Positions 17,743 to 27,024 of a stretch of DNA of 64,000 bases are shown piece after piece. The stretch comes from Trichocoleus sp. (GTDB lineage Bacteria; Cyanobacteriota; Cyanobacteriia; Elainellales; Elainellaceae), in the NCBI GenBank assembly GCA_036702865.1, contig DATNQD010000074.1, positions 1 to 64,000 on the forward strand, in the 5' to 3' direction. The first letter of the stretch is position 1. Each line of letters begins with the position of its first letter. The notes beneath the pieces are model-generated. The model made no database searches. It had not been told where the DNA came from and worked only from the letters and a program-made list of their open reading frames with translations. The translations under genes and the position numbers were made by a program.

Positions 17743-18843
17743 CTAATTTCTTGCCTGAAATCGCTGCCACTGTGAAAAGAAAAACGAACGGTTTTGTTTT
17801 AGGAAAAAGAAGAAATAAATGATCAAAATAATGATGAGACAAAAGTTTCCCAAAGCACTATAAGTTTGAATAATCTGGGAATCACTCCAGCCAAAATCGA
17901 GACTCAAAATATTCATATCTCCCCCCGCATCTCCCTCGCCACCCCACAGCGACCCCCAGGGAATCGAAGTTTTGCCTGTTTGAATCTCATGCCATCGCCG
18001 CAGATTACTCCACAGCGTATAAGCTGCACCAAACGCAGCAGGATAGCGCCAGAAGTCCCACCGCCAGCGATCGGGCATCGGGAAAAAGAAACTAACCAAC
18101 AGCAATGTACTTAAATAAAACTCGCCGCCGATTCCAGCGAACGCCAACAGCAGAATAAATGTCTCAGCGGAGATCAGCCAGGTGAAGTAAAACTGCAAAA
18201 CTGCAAAAATGACTGCCAGCGTCATTGCCCAGCGCCGTTTCTCGCGTCGTCCTGTCCAGAACAGCAATCCCAGCAGCAGCAGCACCCCAAAATAGACAAA
18301 GAGCGATCGACCTTCTCCCACGTTCGTCCAGCCAAAGGGAAGGGGAATGGCTCGCCGACCAGACAGCCAAGCCAGCGTCGCATGACCAAATTCGTGAATC
18401 CAGACCTGAATGCCCCGCAGCAAAAATTGAGTTAGTGGAGTTGCATCCGCAAGAATCGCCAGGACAAATAGTGCCGGAAAAACGATCGCATTGCTAATCC
18501 GATTATTGAAGGAGTACAGATCCAGATCATCTTTTGCCAGCCCTGACTGAGGCATTGGAAGTGTTTCTTTCCAAACAGCTCTCCTGGAAGACCGCAGCCC
18601 ATAGACCACAACCGTTCTCACTTCATCCAGACCTAACATCGTTCGATCTGAGGATTCCAGTAAAACGTAGATCTGAGCGATCGTCTTTTTAGGATTGTCA
18701 ACTTGAGCAGCATTCAAGCCCAAGTAGAGGCGATCGTTCTGAACTTTGGCTTGCGCTTGAAGACCGAGGGTATGAAGTTTCTCAACCAACCACGTCAGGG
18801 ATTGGATCTGGCGATCGTCTGAGGATGATTCCGCATCAAACAT
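17743..18843 (-). CDS. M50-like membrane zinc metalloprotease homologue
   Basis: The 366-residue protein has a soluble N-terminal domain of about 120 residues, then several membrane helices. IHEFGHATLAWLSGRRAIPL at about residue 148 carries the HExxH zinc motif inside a hydrophobic region, as in site-2-protease-type enzymes. A second metal-ligand Asp of the S2P family (NPDG) is not evident, so activity is uncertain. The C-terminus ends in a helix followed by a basic, aromatic tail (FFLKQNRSFFFSQWQRF). It converges with fghA with only 17 bases between stops. Confidence 0.65.
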   Translation of the reverse strand: MFDAESSSDDRQIQSLTWLVEKLHTLGLQAQAKVQNDRLYLGLNAAQVDNPKKTIAQIYVLLESSDRTMLGLDEVRTVVVYGLRSSRRAVWKETLPMPQSGLAKDDLDLYSFNNRISNAIVFPALFVLAILADATPLTQFLLRGIQVWIHEFGHATLAWLSGRRAIPLPFGWTNVGEGRSLFVYFGVLLLLGLLFWTGRREKRRWAMTLAVIFAVLQFYFTWLISAETFILLLAFAGIGGEFYLSTLLLVSFFFPMPDRWRWDFWRYPAAFGAAYTLWSNLRRWHEIQTGKTSIPWGSLWGGEGDAGGDMNILSLDFGWSDSQIIQTYSALGNFCLIIILIIYFFFFLKQNRSFFFSQWQRFQARN

Positions 18844-18911
18844 GGTTTGAGATCAGGGAAGTGGGTCAGGGGAGTTCCTGTCCTAGCATTCCCCAATCTC
18901 GTCATGAGCAA

Positions 18912-20300
18912 TTAAGTTGCCCGTCGTCGGCGACCGGAAGCAGCCGATCTTGCTGGCTTTGCTGTCTGGTAAGGCTTACCGCCTGATTCAGAGGTTGCCT
19001 GAGGTTTTCGGGGCTGAGCAGATTTTTGACCTACTGATTTCAAAGTCGGCGATTTTGCCGTTGGCGACGACGATCGCTTCTCCCGCTGTGGCGTTTGTTT
19101 GCGCTGCTTGCCCTGCTGGAGCGGCTCCGGCTTGACCGTGAGATCAGGCTCAAATCCAGTCACGGTTTCCTGCGGCAGCGATCGTTTGATCAGCTTTTCA
19201 ATGTCTGCCAAGAGCTTATGTTCATCAACGCAGACGAGCGAAACGGCTTCTCCTACTGATCCTGCTCGACCTGTGCGCCCAATCCGATGGACATAATCTT
19301 CCGGCACGTAGGGCAGATCAAAATTGACAACCTGCGGTAGCTCGTTAATATCGATCCCTCGCGCTGCGATATCCGTCGCGACTAAAACCCGAAGACTTCC
19401 TTCCTTAAACTTTGCCAGCGTTCTTGTTCTTGCTGCCTGCGTTTTATTGCCGTGGATTGCCAGTGAAGCAATGCCAACCTGGGCCAGCTTTTTGGAAAGG
19501 CGATCGGCTCCATGCTTGGTGCGGGTAAAGACGAGCACCTGAAACCATTGATGCTGTTGAATTAGATGCGCCAGTAAATCAGACTTCTTGTCACGATCTA
19601 CCCAATACACCTTTTGCTCAATCAGTTCTGCTGTGGTGTTACGGCGTACCCCTTCAATAAAAACAGGCTGATGAAGAATCCCCTGAGCCAGAGTCTTAAT
19701 TTCATCAGAAAAGGTGGCAGAAAAAAGCAAGCTTTGTCGCTGTTTGGGCAGAAGTGCCAGAATGCGGCGAATATCAGGCAGAAAGCCCATATCCAGCATT
19801 CGATCGGCTTCATCCAGCACCAAAATTTCCACCTGCGATAGATCTACCGTTCGCTGGTGCACATGGTCTAACAACCGTCCAGGTGTGGCAACCAAAATAT
19901 CAATCCGACCTTTGAGCCGTTGGATCTGGGGAATAATATTGACGCCACCAAACATTGCCATTGAGTTGAGCGGCAAATATTTTCCATACTCTCGGACGCT
20001 TTCTTCAACCTGAGCCGCCAGTTCACGAGTCGGCGTCAAAATCAGCGCACGAATGGGAAAGCGACGCGGCTGTGACCTTGTAGTTGCGTGGGGTGGCGCA
20101 GAGCGCTCTGAAAGCTGTTGCAAAATGGGCAGTGTAAAACCAGCCGTCTTACCTGTTCCTGTTTGTGCTCCTGCCAACAGATCATTTCCCTGCAAAATTG
20201 CCGGGATCGCCTGCATTTGAATTGGTGTAGGAGTCGTATAGCCACGTGCCGTTACAGCACGCAAAATTTCATTGGACAGACCGAGCGTCGAAAAGGACAT
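18912..20300 (-). CDS. DEAD-box ATP-dependent RNA helicase (RhlE-like)
   Basis: About 462 residues with motifs in order: the Q motif ([19 protein letters not shown]), motif I AQTGTGKT, Ia PTRELAAQ, motif [15 protein letters not shown], motif III SATF, and the second domain [28 protein letters not shown] and [10 protein letters not shown]. The last 80 residues are basic and low-complexity, ending ASGRRRRAT, a typical RNA-binding tail. TGGAG four bases before the ATG at 20300 sets the start. In cyanobacteria such helicases are commonly cold- or redox-regulated; nothing here shows that directly. Confidence 0.93.
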   Translation of the reverse strand: MSFSTLGLSNEILRAVTARGYTTPTPIQMQAIPAILQGNDLLAGAQTGTGKTAGFTLPILQQLSERSAPPHATTRSQPRRFPIRALILTPTRELAAQVEESVREYGKYLPLNSMAMFGGVNIIPQIQRLKGRIDILVATPGRLLDHVHQRTVDLSQVEILVLDEADRMLDMGFLPDIRRILALLPKQRQSLLFSATFSDEIKTLAQGILHQPVFIEGVRRNTTAELIEQKVYWVDRDKKSDLLAHLIQQHQWFQVLVFTRTKHGADRLSKKLAQVGIASLAIHGNKTQAARTRTLAKFKEGSLRVLVATDIAARGIDINELPQVVNFDLPYVPEDYVHRIGRTGRAGSVGEAVSLVCVDEHKLLADIEKLIKRSLPQETVTGFEPDLTVKPEPLQQGKQRKQTPQREKRSSSPTAKSPTLKSVGQKSAQPRKPQATSESGGKPYQTAKPARSAASGRRRRAT

Positions 20301-20605
20301 AAAACTCCACATATAAATCGGTCTGTTGCCAAAGATGACACCAGTCTTAAGCAGACGGATCAGGACTTATTGCACGGGAAGCAATTGCGGGGTAAAGACT
20401 GGAAATAAAACCGCAGTGTTACATTCTAACAGAACCAAGCCGATACCGTCTGGCGCAAATCATGCACTTTCACCCGAAGGCAGCGTGACGCGAGCAGGTA
20501 ATAAGCGATCGATCGAGTCCTCGCGTAGGGGCGAGGCATTTGCGTCAATGGATCCTCATCAATGCAACCGTTTTGCTTCGCCCTTACCCCTGTCTGCACC
20601 ACAGA
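20301..20605. other. Non-coding region upstream of the helicase
   Basis: It contains the helicase leader and GC-rich stretches without a credible gene; a 108-residue frame at 20326-20652 is low quality. It leads into the dispersed repeat at 20606-20702. Confidence 0.4.
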
Positions 20606-20702
20606 TCGGTCAAAGAACAGCCTGTTTTTGGAATCGACCGCTAAGAGCCTAAGACAGCCATGATTTTAGAAGTTTTTCGCGAGAAGTGATGAATAATCCA
20701 GG
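20606..20702 (-). repeat. Dispersed repeat, copy 1 (probable IS1380-family end remnant)
   Basis: These 97 bases match 44968-45063 at about 85% by eye, with one single-base indel. Read on the minus strand from 20702 the copy begins CCTGGATTATTCATCACT and continues TCTCGCGAAAA. The CC-A/G-GATT terminus resembles the inverted-repeat ends of IS1380-family elements as I know them. No transposase frame remains. It lies just beyond the 3' end of a minus-strand gene, as does copy 2. Confidence 0.6.
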
Positions 20703-20754
20703 CTAACCACTGCACTTTATTCAAGACAAAAACTGTTCACCAATTCAGTAAGGC

Positions 20755-20780
20755 AAAAAATAGGGCGGTTTTTCCGCCCC
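20755..20780 (-). terminator. Rho-independent terminator of the gene at 20824
   Basis: GGGCGG and CCGCCC form a tight stem with a 5-nt loop. On the minus strand it is followed by TATTTTTTGCC. Confidence 0.85.
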
Positions 20781-20823
20781 TTCATTGCAGCTAATTAAAT
20801 CACTTTTGGCTTACTTCTTTGGC

Positions 20824-21186
20824 TTACTTCGCCATGTCAACGCCAAGTTCGTCAGTGCTTCTTGCCGCCGTATCTGGGTAAAGGGAACCCCACTCTTTCA
20901 CCGCCTTAGCAGATTCTTTGGCGATGTTTTGTAACCGTTCAACTGGAGCACCTTTCGTTTCGCGGGCTTCGTCATACCATTCGCCAGTTGTTTTAGGTCT
21001 AACTGAATCACTTTGATGAGCCGTTTCATCAATCTTTTGATACATTTTTTGAGTGCGGCGGTCGGTATCAACGTTCGTCGTTAGCAGGAAAAACCCAACC
21101 AGGACAACCGCCAAAAATTGCTTGACCTGGATTTTCTTTAACAGGGAATTCAAAGAAGAAATTGTACTTGCAATCAAGTTTGTCAT
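20824..21186 (-). CDS. Small membrane-anchored protein of unknown function
   Basis: The 120-residue protein has an N-terminal amphipathic and hydrophobic segment (SLNSLLKKIQVKQFLAVVLV, then GFFLLTT) that looks like an uncleaved signal or a single anchor, since no lipobox cysteine is present. A hydrophilic remainder rich in Lys, Glu and Arg follows (YDEARETKGAPVERLQNIAK and so on). Short proteins with this layout are frequent in cyanobacteria and often respond to stress, but I cannot name the family with certainty. It has its own strong terminator and a long leader. Confidence 0.65.
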   Translation of the reverse strand: MTNLIASTISSLNSLLKKIQVKQFLAVVLVGFFLLTTNVDTDRRTQKMYQKIDETAHQSDSVRPKTTGEWYDEARETKGAPVERLQNIAKESAKAVKEWGSLYPDTAARSTDELGVDMAK

Positions 21187-21462
21187 TAGAAAGCTCCGTT
21201 GTTTCTCAATATGCTGTGAATTTCACTGGCTGGTTTGTCTGCCAGACCGATTCACATTTTTATTCCAGATTTAAATTAACGATAAAAAATTGGTTATTCC
21301 TCTAACAGAAGTCATAACTCCTGCCTTGCAGATAGATTCATCCGATAGATAGAGAATCGAGTTAACTGTTCTTGTTCTGCCACATCGATCGTCCGAACCA
21401 ATTCAGGTCAGGTCAGCATTTGAACAAATATCTTGCTCCTTCAACCCTGCCCGCTATCATTT

Positions 21463-22428
21463 CTACATCCCTAATCGTTCTAGAATGGCTTGAGCAGCTG
21501 CTTCATCCGTAATCAGCCCTGTGATTAATTTTCCTCGCAGCGCAGCCAGAATTGCTTCTGCCTTTCTTATCCCTCCTGCCACCCCAATCACGCATCGTTG
21601 AGCTGGCTGATCGAGCGGGACACCAGCAACTCGACTATTTGTGCCATCTTGCAGCAATTTTCCATATTGGTCGTATGCCCAGCTTGCAATTTCCCCCACT
21701 GCCCCGAGTTCAATCAGTTCAGCCACTTCCGCATCATTAATAAATCCGTCTTGATGGAGTGGTGCATTCCAGGCAATATGACTGATACCCACAAAGGTAG
21801 CTTTGGCTTGTTCAGCAAGGGTCTTGACGGCAATAAACGATCGCTGCGTCTGCAATAGTTCTCGTTCTTCAACGCTCGTTGCCACCACTGGAGTTGGAAC
21901 GGGGTACGCTTGAGAGCCAACGCGATCGGACAGATGCATCACCACTTCATGCCGACCTGCCCGCCCATAGTGGGACATATTGCCAATAATCGAAACGATT
22001 TTGTGCTGAGGCTGCTCCATTGAGGGGATTTGTTCCACCATTGTTCTCAGGGTACGCCCGGAAGAGAACCCCAGAATGGTCGGCGTTTTGGCAAGCAGGT
22101 AAGTCTCTAGATGACTGGCAGCACAAACCCCAATGCCGTTCATGGTGTCGCTATTGGCATCGCTCGGCACGACTTCACAAAAGGACAAGTCAAACTTCTC
22201 GCGTAGGGATTCCGCTAGAGCAATGCATTCACTCAAGGGGTGATCAAGCCGAAATTTAATCAGCCTTTCGCTGACTGCAAGGGCAACTAATCGTTGGGCA
22301 GCCTGCCGTGATACGTTCAGCTTTACTGCAATTTCTTCCTGAGTATTGCCAGCAATGTAATAAAGCCACGCCGCACGAGCCGCTAAATCTAGTTTGCGAT
22401 CGCGCCTTTCCGAAAAAAAATCTACCAT
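21463..22428 (-). CDS. SorC/DeoR-family sugar-binding transcriptional regulator
   Basis: The 321-residue protein has an N-terminal helix-turn-helix at about residues 28-50 (NTQEEIAVKLNVSRQAAQRL) and a SorC-type effector domain: GFSSGRTLRTMVEQIPSM near residue 120, VSIIGNMSHYGRAGRHEVVM near 145, and the C-terminal VIGVAGGIRKAEAILAALRG. SorC regulators bind a sugar or polyol phosphate and usually control neighbouring catabolic genes. It precedes the polyol importer and dehydrogenase genes. The ATTGAGCAAA-like site about 70 bases upstream would allow autoregulation. Confidence 0.9.
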   Translation of the reverse strand: MVDFFSERRDRKLDLAARAAWLYYIAGNTQEEIAVKLNVSRQAAQRLVALAVSERLIKFRLDHPLSECIALAESLREKFDLSFCEVVPSDANSDTMNGIGVCAASHLETYLLAKTPTILGFSSGRTLRTMVEQIPSMEQPQHKIVSIIGNMSHYGRAGRHEVVMHLSDRVGSQAYPVPTPVVATSVEERELLQTQRSFIAVKTLAEQAKATFVGISHIAWNAPLHQDGFINDAEVAELIELGAVGEIASWAYDQYGKLLQDGTNSRVAGVPLDQPAQRCVIGVAGGIRKAEAILAALRGKLITGLITDEAAAQAILERLGM

Positions 22429-22497
22429 ATCCCACCTTCAGGAAGATACGACTAAAAGAATAGGGTTGTTTTTTGGGCTTATGCCTGAAGACAGATT

Positions 22498-22509
22498 TTT
22501 TGCTCAATT
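22498..22509. promoter_or_regulatory. Candidate SorC-type operator half-site before the regulator gene
   Basis: TTTTGCTCAAT here is the reverse complement of ATTGAGCAAAA. The same ten bases (ATTGAGCAAA) occur in the divergent promoter at 23669. It lies about 70 bases upstream of the regulator start, where autoregulation would act. Only one half-site is clear. Confidence 0.4.
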
Positions 22510-22714
22510 CTTTTCTGTTCAAATGTCTAGCTTGAATTCATATGCTCCTTCTACAAGAACAAAACAATGGCTGATTTGGCATCGATATATTAGAGGATTG
22601 TGATTATCGCTACTGCAATCCTCTTAAATCTCTCATTTAGAGAACAAGTTCTTCCCCAAGCCAGAGGCTAGAGGAGCGCATCATCCGTGGATTTAGCAGC
22701 AATGCCTCTATTGT

Positions 22715-23518
22715 CTACTGCCCTCCAGTAATTTCCAAGTTGAATCCAGTCGTGTAGCTCGCTTCGTCGCTCATCAAAAACGCAACTCCGTTTGCCACCT
22801 CTTCTAAGCTGCCAAGGCGGCGCATCGGGACTGCCTGAATCATTTGCTGCTCTACAATTTTCGGGTCAGCATCAAAATACTGTGATCCAACTGCTGCCTG
22901 CAATTCCGTCTGCCGCGTCCACATAAAACCAGGACCAATCAGCGCAGGCGAAAGCGAATTGACTCGAATCCCGTAGGGGGCTAAGTCTTTCGCAGCTGTT
23001 TGAGTCATCCCAATGACGGCAAATTTAGAAGCGCCATACGCCAGCATATTCGGTGGACCAGCGACTCCTGCGTGACTCGCCATATTGACGATCGCCCCTC
23101 CACCCGCATCCCGTAACTGCTGTGCCGCTGCCTTCAGCACATGAAAAACGCCAACCACATTGATATCAATCACCTTTTGGAAATCGTCTTCAGGATACTC
23201 ATCCGTTTTTGCAAACGCGCCCTGATAGCCAGCGTTGTTGAATACATAGTGAATTTGCCCAGCCTGGTTTACTGCTTCAGCAAAGGCTTGAACCACGTTT
23301 TGCGACTGCGTGACATCACAGTGAACCGTGGCGATCGGGGTATTGTGCACCTTGAGCGATTGGGCAACCTCTAGCATTTTGGTTTTGTTGACATCGAGCA
23401 GGACGACTCTTGCCCCATTTTCGGCAAACCGCTGTGCCGTCACCCGACCAATATCACCAGCGCCACCCGTAATCAAAATCGTCTTGCCAGCGAAGTTATA
23501 GCTTGCTTTCACTGTCAT
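22715..23518 (-). CDS. Short-chain dehydrogenase, probable polyol dehydrogenase
   Basis: The 267-residue classical SDR has an NAD-binding TGGAGDIGRVTAQRF at residue 17, NNAGYQG near 95, the serine in IVNMASHAG, catalytic YGASKFAVIGMTQ near 164, and a C-terminal SYTTGFNLEITGG. The ATG at 23518 has AGGAGA upstream; a longer frame to 23572 is rejected. It diverges from the binding protein gene in the polyol locus, so oxidation of a hexitol or pentitol (sorbitol to fructose, or a xylitol or arabinitol) is a good inference. The exact substrate cannot be read from sequence. Confidence 0.85.
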   Translation of the reverse strand: MTVKASYNFAGKTILITGGAGDIGRVTAQRFAENGARVVLLDVNKTKMLEVAQSLKVHNTPIATVHCDVTQSQNVVQAFAEAVNQAGQIHYVFNNAGYQGAFAKTDEYPEDDFQKVIDINVVGVFHVLKAAAQQLRDAGGGAIVNMASHAGVAGPPNMLAYGASKFAVIGMTQTAAKDLAPYGIRVNSLSPALIGPGFMWTRQTELQAAVGSQYFDADPKIVEQQMIQAVPMRRLGSLEEVANGVAFLMSDEASYTTGFNLEITGGQ

Positions 23519-23668
23519 AGCCTTAAATTCTCCTGAAGATTGAAAAGATTGAAATATCGAGAGCAGCCACATTGCTGACGCTCCCTTACCTGAGAATTCT
23601 TATGAATATATGTTGCAAATCCTTCTTCCCTTCTCAGAATTATAGGAAGTGTAGGTATGATTTCAATT

Positions 23669-23697
23669 ATTGAGCAAATGCTCGGTGACAGAGCACA
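23669..23697. promoter_or_regulatory. Candidate operator in the divergent polyol promoter
   Basis: GAGCAAATGCTC (23672-23683) is a perfect inverted repeat of two GAGCA arms around AA, inside ATTGAGCAAATGCTCGG. A further GAGCA occurs at 23691, two helical turns from the first. ATTGAGCAAA recurs near the SorC regulator gene. The position between the SDR and importer genes suits control of both. Confidence 0.45.
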
Positions 23698-23745
23698 AAA
23701 TCAATTTTTGTTAATTTGACTGATTGAAATTAAAGGAGTGGTGCG

Positions 23746-25092
23746 ATGCGTCAGTTTCGCTTCGCTAAAGTCATTGCTGCCTTCCTGGTTGGAATTTTGC
23801 TGGTGCAGTTGCATGCCTGCTCATCAGGTTCCCAAGCGAATCGAAAAACAACACTTACGATCGCCACGGTCAACAACAGTGACATGGTGATCATGCAGGA
23901 TTTATCAAAGGAATTTGAGAAGGCGAATCCTGACACAAATCTCAAGTGGGTAGTGCTGGAAGAAAACGTGCTCCGTCAGCGAGTCACGAATGATATTGCG
24001 AATAAAGGGGGACAGTTTGACGTTCTCACGATCGGCACTTATGAAACCCCAATCTGGGCAAAACAAGGATGGCTGCTGCCAGTCAATAACTTGCCTACCG
24101 AATATGACGTAAATGATATTTTGGCTCCGGTACGAGATGCCCTTTCCTACGAGGACAAGCTCTACGCCCTGCCCTTCTATGCTGAGAGTTCCATGCTGTA
24201 TTACCGCAGGGATCTGTTTCAGAAAGCAGGAATTACGGTGCCAAATCAACCGACCTATGCCCAGGTGGCGGAGTGGGCAAGTAAAGTCCATGATCCAAAT
24301 AGCGGCGTCTATGGCATTTGCTTGAGAGGCAAACCAGGCTGGGGTGAAAACACAGCATTCTTCACCACGCTGGTAAACACCTTTGGCGGCGAGTGGTTTA
24401 ACACCAGTTGGCAGCCTCAACTGAACAGCCCGCAGTGGAAAGAGGCACTGAACTATTACGTTGATATTCTGACGAAGTACGGTCCACCGGGAGCCAGTTC
24501 CAACGGTTTCAACGAGAATTTAGCCCTCTTCTCGACTGGCAAATGCGGGATGTGGATTGACGCCACAGTTGCAGCGGGTAAGCTTGCTGATCCGGACGAG
24601 TCTCAGGTTGCGAATACTGTTGCCTTTGCTCGCGCACCGATCGCCAGCTATCCGAATGGTTCAAACTGGCTGTGGGCTTGGTCACTTGCGATTCCATCTT
24701 CAACCAAGTCGCCTGAAGCGGCACAAAAATTTGTGCAATGGGCAACGTCTAAACCCTATGTTCAGCTTGTTGCTCAAGAGCGGGGTTGGGTTGCAGCTCC
24801 TCCGGGAACCCGGAAATCAACCTATGCCAATCCTGAGTACAAGAAAGCGGCTCCCTTTGCTGATATTGTGCTGAACTCGATCCAATCTGCTGACCCCAGC
24901 AAGCCAACAGCTCGACCCGTTCCTTACAAAGGGATTCAATTTGTGGCAATTCCTGAGTTCCAGGCATTGGGCACACAGGTCGGACAAACACTTGCCTCTG
25001 CATTGACCAAGCAAGTCACAGTTGATCAGGCTTTGCAGCAAGCACAGAACACTGCTCAAGAAACGATGCAGCGCTCTGGCTACCTTAAGTAG
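23746..25092 (+). CDS. Polyol/sugar ABC transporter substrate-binding lipoprotein
   Basis: The 448-residue family-1 extracellular binding protein has a signal peptide with lipobox LLVQLHAC, so the mature protein is probably a lipoprotein starting at Cys25. Family segments are IGTYETPIWAKQGWLLPV, PFYAESSMLYYRRDLFQKAG and WLWAWSLAIPSSTKSPEAA, the last typical of sorbitol/mannitol-type (SmoE/MtlE) proteins. AAAGGAGTGGTGCG precedes the ATG. It is the first gene of the importer operon and is followed by a hairpin before the permeases, which fits higher expression of the binding protein. Confidence 0.9.
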   Translation: MRQFRFAKVIAAFLVGILLVQLHACSSGSQANRKTTLTIATVNNSDMVIMQDLSKEFEKANPDTNLKWVVLEENVLRQRVTNDIANKGGQFDVLTIGTYETPIWAKQGWLLPVNNLPTEYDVNDILAPVRDALSYEDKLYALPFYAESSMLYYRRDLFQKAGITVPNQPTYAQVAEWASKVHDPNSGVYGICLRGKPGWGENTAFFTTLVNTFGGEWFNTSWQPQLNSPQWKEALNYYVDILTKYGPPGASSNGFNENLALFSTGKCGMWIDATVAAGKLADPDESQVANTVAFARAPIASYPNGSNWLWAWSLAIPSSTKSPEAAQKFVQWATSKPYVQLVAQERGWVAAPPGTRKSTYANPEYKKAAPFADIVLNSIQSADPSKPTARPVPYKGIQFVAIPEFQALGTQVGQTLASALTKQVTVDQALQQAQNTAQETMQRSGYLK

Positions 25093-25129
25093 GCTTGAGG
25101 CAAAAAGCTTGAGGTCACGCGTTGTTAAT

Positions 25130-25162
25130 CCCCTAAATTCACCAATTTTCAGGATTTAGGGG
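25130..25162 (+). other. Intra-operon hairpin after the binding protein gene
   Basis: CCCCTAAAT (25130-25138) and ATTTAGGGG (25154-25162) are perfect complements with a 15-nt loop and no T tract. The GGGGCAACGCAG that follows also occurs after a similar hairpin near 33900, so it belongs to a small dispersed palindrome. It may protect the upstream mRNA from 3' decay. Confidence 0.6.
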
Positions 25163-25225
25163 CAACGCAGGATCGAGATCGGCATCATTTTTGCTCATTT
25201 CAGTCACTCACGCCAAGTTTTTATT

Positions 25226-26131
25226 ATGTCCTCTACCCTGGCGGTTAAGCCTCACCCAACAAAAACATCAAAACGACAGGTCGCAACGCTACCTCTGGTG
25301 GGTCCTTCGGTTGTAGCTTTGCTGCTCTGGATGGTTGTGCCCCTGGTGATGACGCTGTGGTTTTCATTTCAGCGTCTTAACCTGCTTAGTCCAGAAAACA
25401 ATAGCTTTGCGGGTCTCTCCAACTATATTTCCTTGCTCAGTACCTCGTCATTGTGGATTTCAATCTTCAATACATTGGTGCTGGTCGGTTCAGTGTTAAT
25501 CATCACGATCGGCTTAGGTACGCTACTCGCGGTTTTATTTAATGAAGAATTTTGGGGACGCAGCATTGCCCGAGTGCTGGCGATTTCTCCATTTTTTGTC
25601 ATGCCAACTGTGAGTGCTTTGATCTGGAAAAATTTGCTAATGCATCCCGTGAATGGGCTGTTTGCTTACATCACGCGATCGTTAGGGTTAGGCGCGGTGG
25701 ATTGGTTTGCGAACTATCCCATGCCATCTGTTATTGCGATCGTGTCCTGGGAGTGGCTGCCTTTTGCGCTGTTGATCTTGCTGACTGCAATTCAGTCACT
25801 GGATGATGAGCAGGTGGAAGCGGCTCGCATGGATGGCGCAAAAAGTGTAGATATCTTCCGATATATCACGCTGCCTCATCTGGGTCGGGCGATCGCGGTT
25901 CTCGCCATGATCGAAACAATTTTCTTTCTGACCATTTTTGCCGAAATCTTTGTGACGACATCGGGCGGACCCGGATTGGCAACCACAAACCTGGCTTATT
26001 TCATCTTCGTCAGGGCATTGTTTGAGTTTGATGTTGGTGGAGCTTCAGCAGCCGGATTAATTGCCGTTGTTCTTGCCAACATTGTTGCCATTTTCCTGAT
26101 GCGGATCGTTGCTCGCAACTTAGATGCCTAG
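25226..26131 (+). CDS. ABC transporter permease, MalF/SmoF type
   Basis: The 301-residue protein has six predicted helices. The EAA loop at EAARMDGAKSVDIFRYITLP (about residue 198) contacts the ATPase. The first helix is in LVGPSVVALLLWMVVPLVMT. It is the first of two permeases of a sugar/polyol importer. Confidence 0.92.
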   Translation: MSSTLAVKPHPTKTSKRQVATLPLVGPSVVALLLWMVVPLVMTLWFSFQRLNLLSPENNSFAGLSNYISLLSTSSLWISIFNTLVLVGSVLIITIGLGTLLAVLFNEEFWGRSIARVLAISPFFVMPTVSALIWKNLLMHPVNGLFAYITRSLGLGAVDWFANYPMPSVIAIVSWEWLPFALLILLTAIQSLDDEQVEAARMDGAKSVDIFRYITLPHLGRAIAVLAMIETIFFLTIFAEIFVTTSGGPGLATTNLAYFIFVRALFEFDVGGASAAGLIAVVLANIVAIFLMRIVARNLDA

Positions 26132-26169
26132 CTCAAATCATTCACTCAGATTTTCCTGAACTTCTGATC

Positions 26170-26994
26170 ATGGCAAACTCTAAACTAAACCGCAAAATTA
26201 TCACCACTGTTCTCGCCTGGCTGGCGGCAGCTCTCCTCTTTTTCCCGATTTTCTGGATGTTTCTGACCAGCTTTAAAACAGAAGTAGAAGCGATCGCACT
26301 GCCGCCTAAGCTTTTCTTTCAGCCAACACTGGAGAACTACGTCTCGATTCAAGAGCGATCGGATTATCTTTCGTTTGCTATCAACAGCGTTGTTATTTCA
26401 GTTGGTTCTACTTTGCTGGCGCTCTTGCTTGCTATTCCTGCTGCCTATGCCATGGCATTTTTTCCCACAAAGCGCACGAAAGGGACGTTGCTCTGGATGT
26501 TATCCACAAAGATGCTACCCCCCGTTGGCGTACTTGTGCCAATTTATCTCCTGTTTCGTAATTTCAACCTGTTGGATACGCGAATTGGCTTAACGGTGAT
26601 CTATACGCTGATTAATTTGCCGATCGTCGTTTGGATGATCTATACCTTCTTCCGAGACGTTCCCAAAGATATTCTCGAAGCAGGACGCATGGATGGAGCA
26701 TCAACACGACAGGAAGTATTCCAGGTCTTGTTACCTCTAGCGTTACCTGGCATTGCCTCAACGGGGTTATTATCCATTATTCTGTCCTGGAATGAAGCCT
26801 TTTGGAGCCTTAATCTCACAACCACAAATGCGGCTCCTCTAACTGCGTTTATTGCCTCATTTTCCAGCCCACAGGGCTTATTTTGGGCACAGCTTTCAGC
26901 CGCGTCATCGCTGGCGATCGCCCCAATTCTGATTTTTGGCTGGATGAGCCAGCGGCAGTTGGTTCGCGGTCTGACGTTTGGTGCTGTGAAATAA
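26170..26994 (+). CDS. ABC transporter permease, MalG/SmoG type
   Basis: The 274-residue protein has an N-terminal helix in TTVLAWLAAALLFFPIFWMF, the characteristic TSFKTEVEAIALPPKLFF after it, and an EAA loop EAGRMDGASTRQEVFQVLLP near residue 170. It starts 38 bases after the first permease and pairs with it to form the channel. Confidence 0.93.
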   Translation: MANSKLNRKIITTVLAWLAAALLFFPIFWMFLTSFKTEVEAIALPPKLFFQPTLENYVSIQERSDYLSFAINSVVISVGSTLLALLLAIPAAYAMAFFPTKRTKGTLLWMLSTKMLPPVGVLVPIYLLFRNFNLLDTRIGLTVIYTLINLPIVVWMIYTFFRDVPKDILEAGRMDGASTRQEVFQVLLPLALPGIASTGLLSIILSWNEAFWSLNLTTTNAAPLTAFIASFSSPQGLFWAQLSAASSLAIAPILIFGWMSQRQLVRGLTFGAVK

Positions 26995-27024
26995 ACATCT
27001 TTTAGTACATCAACGGAAAAAGTT

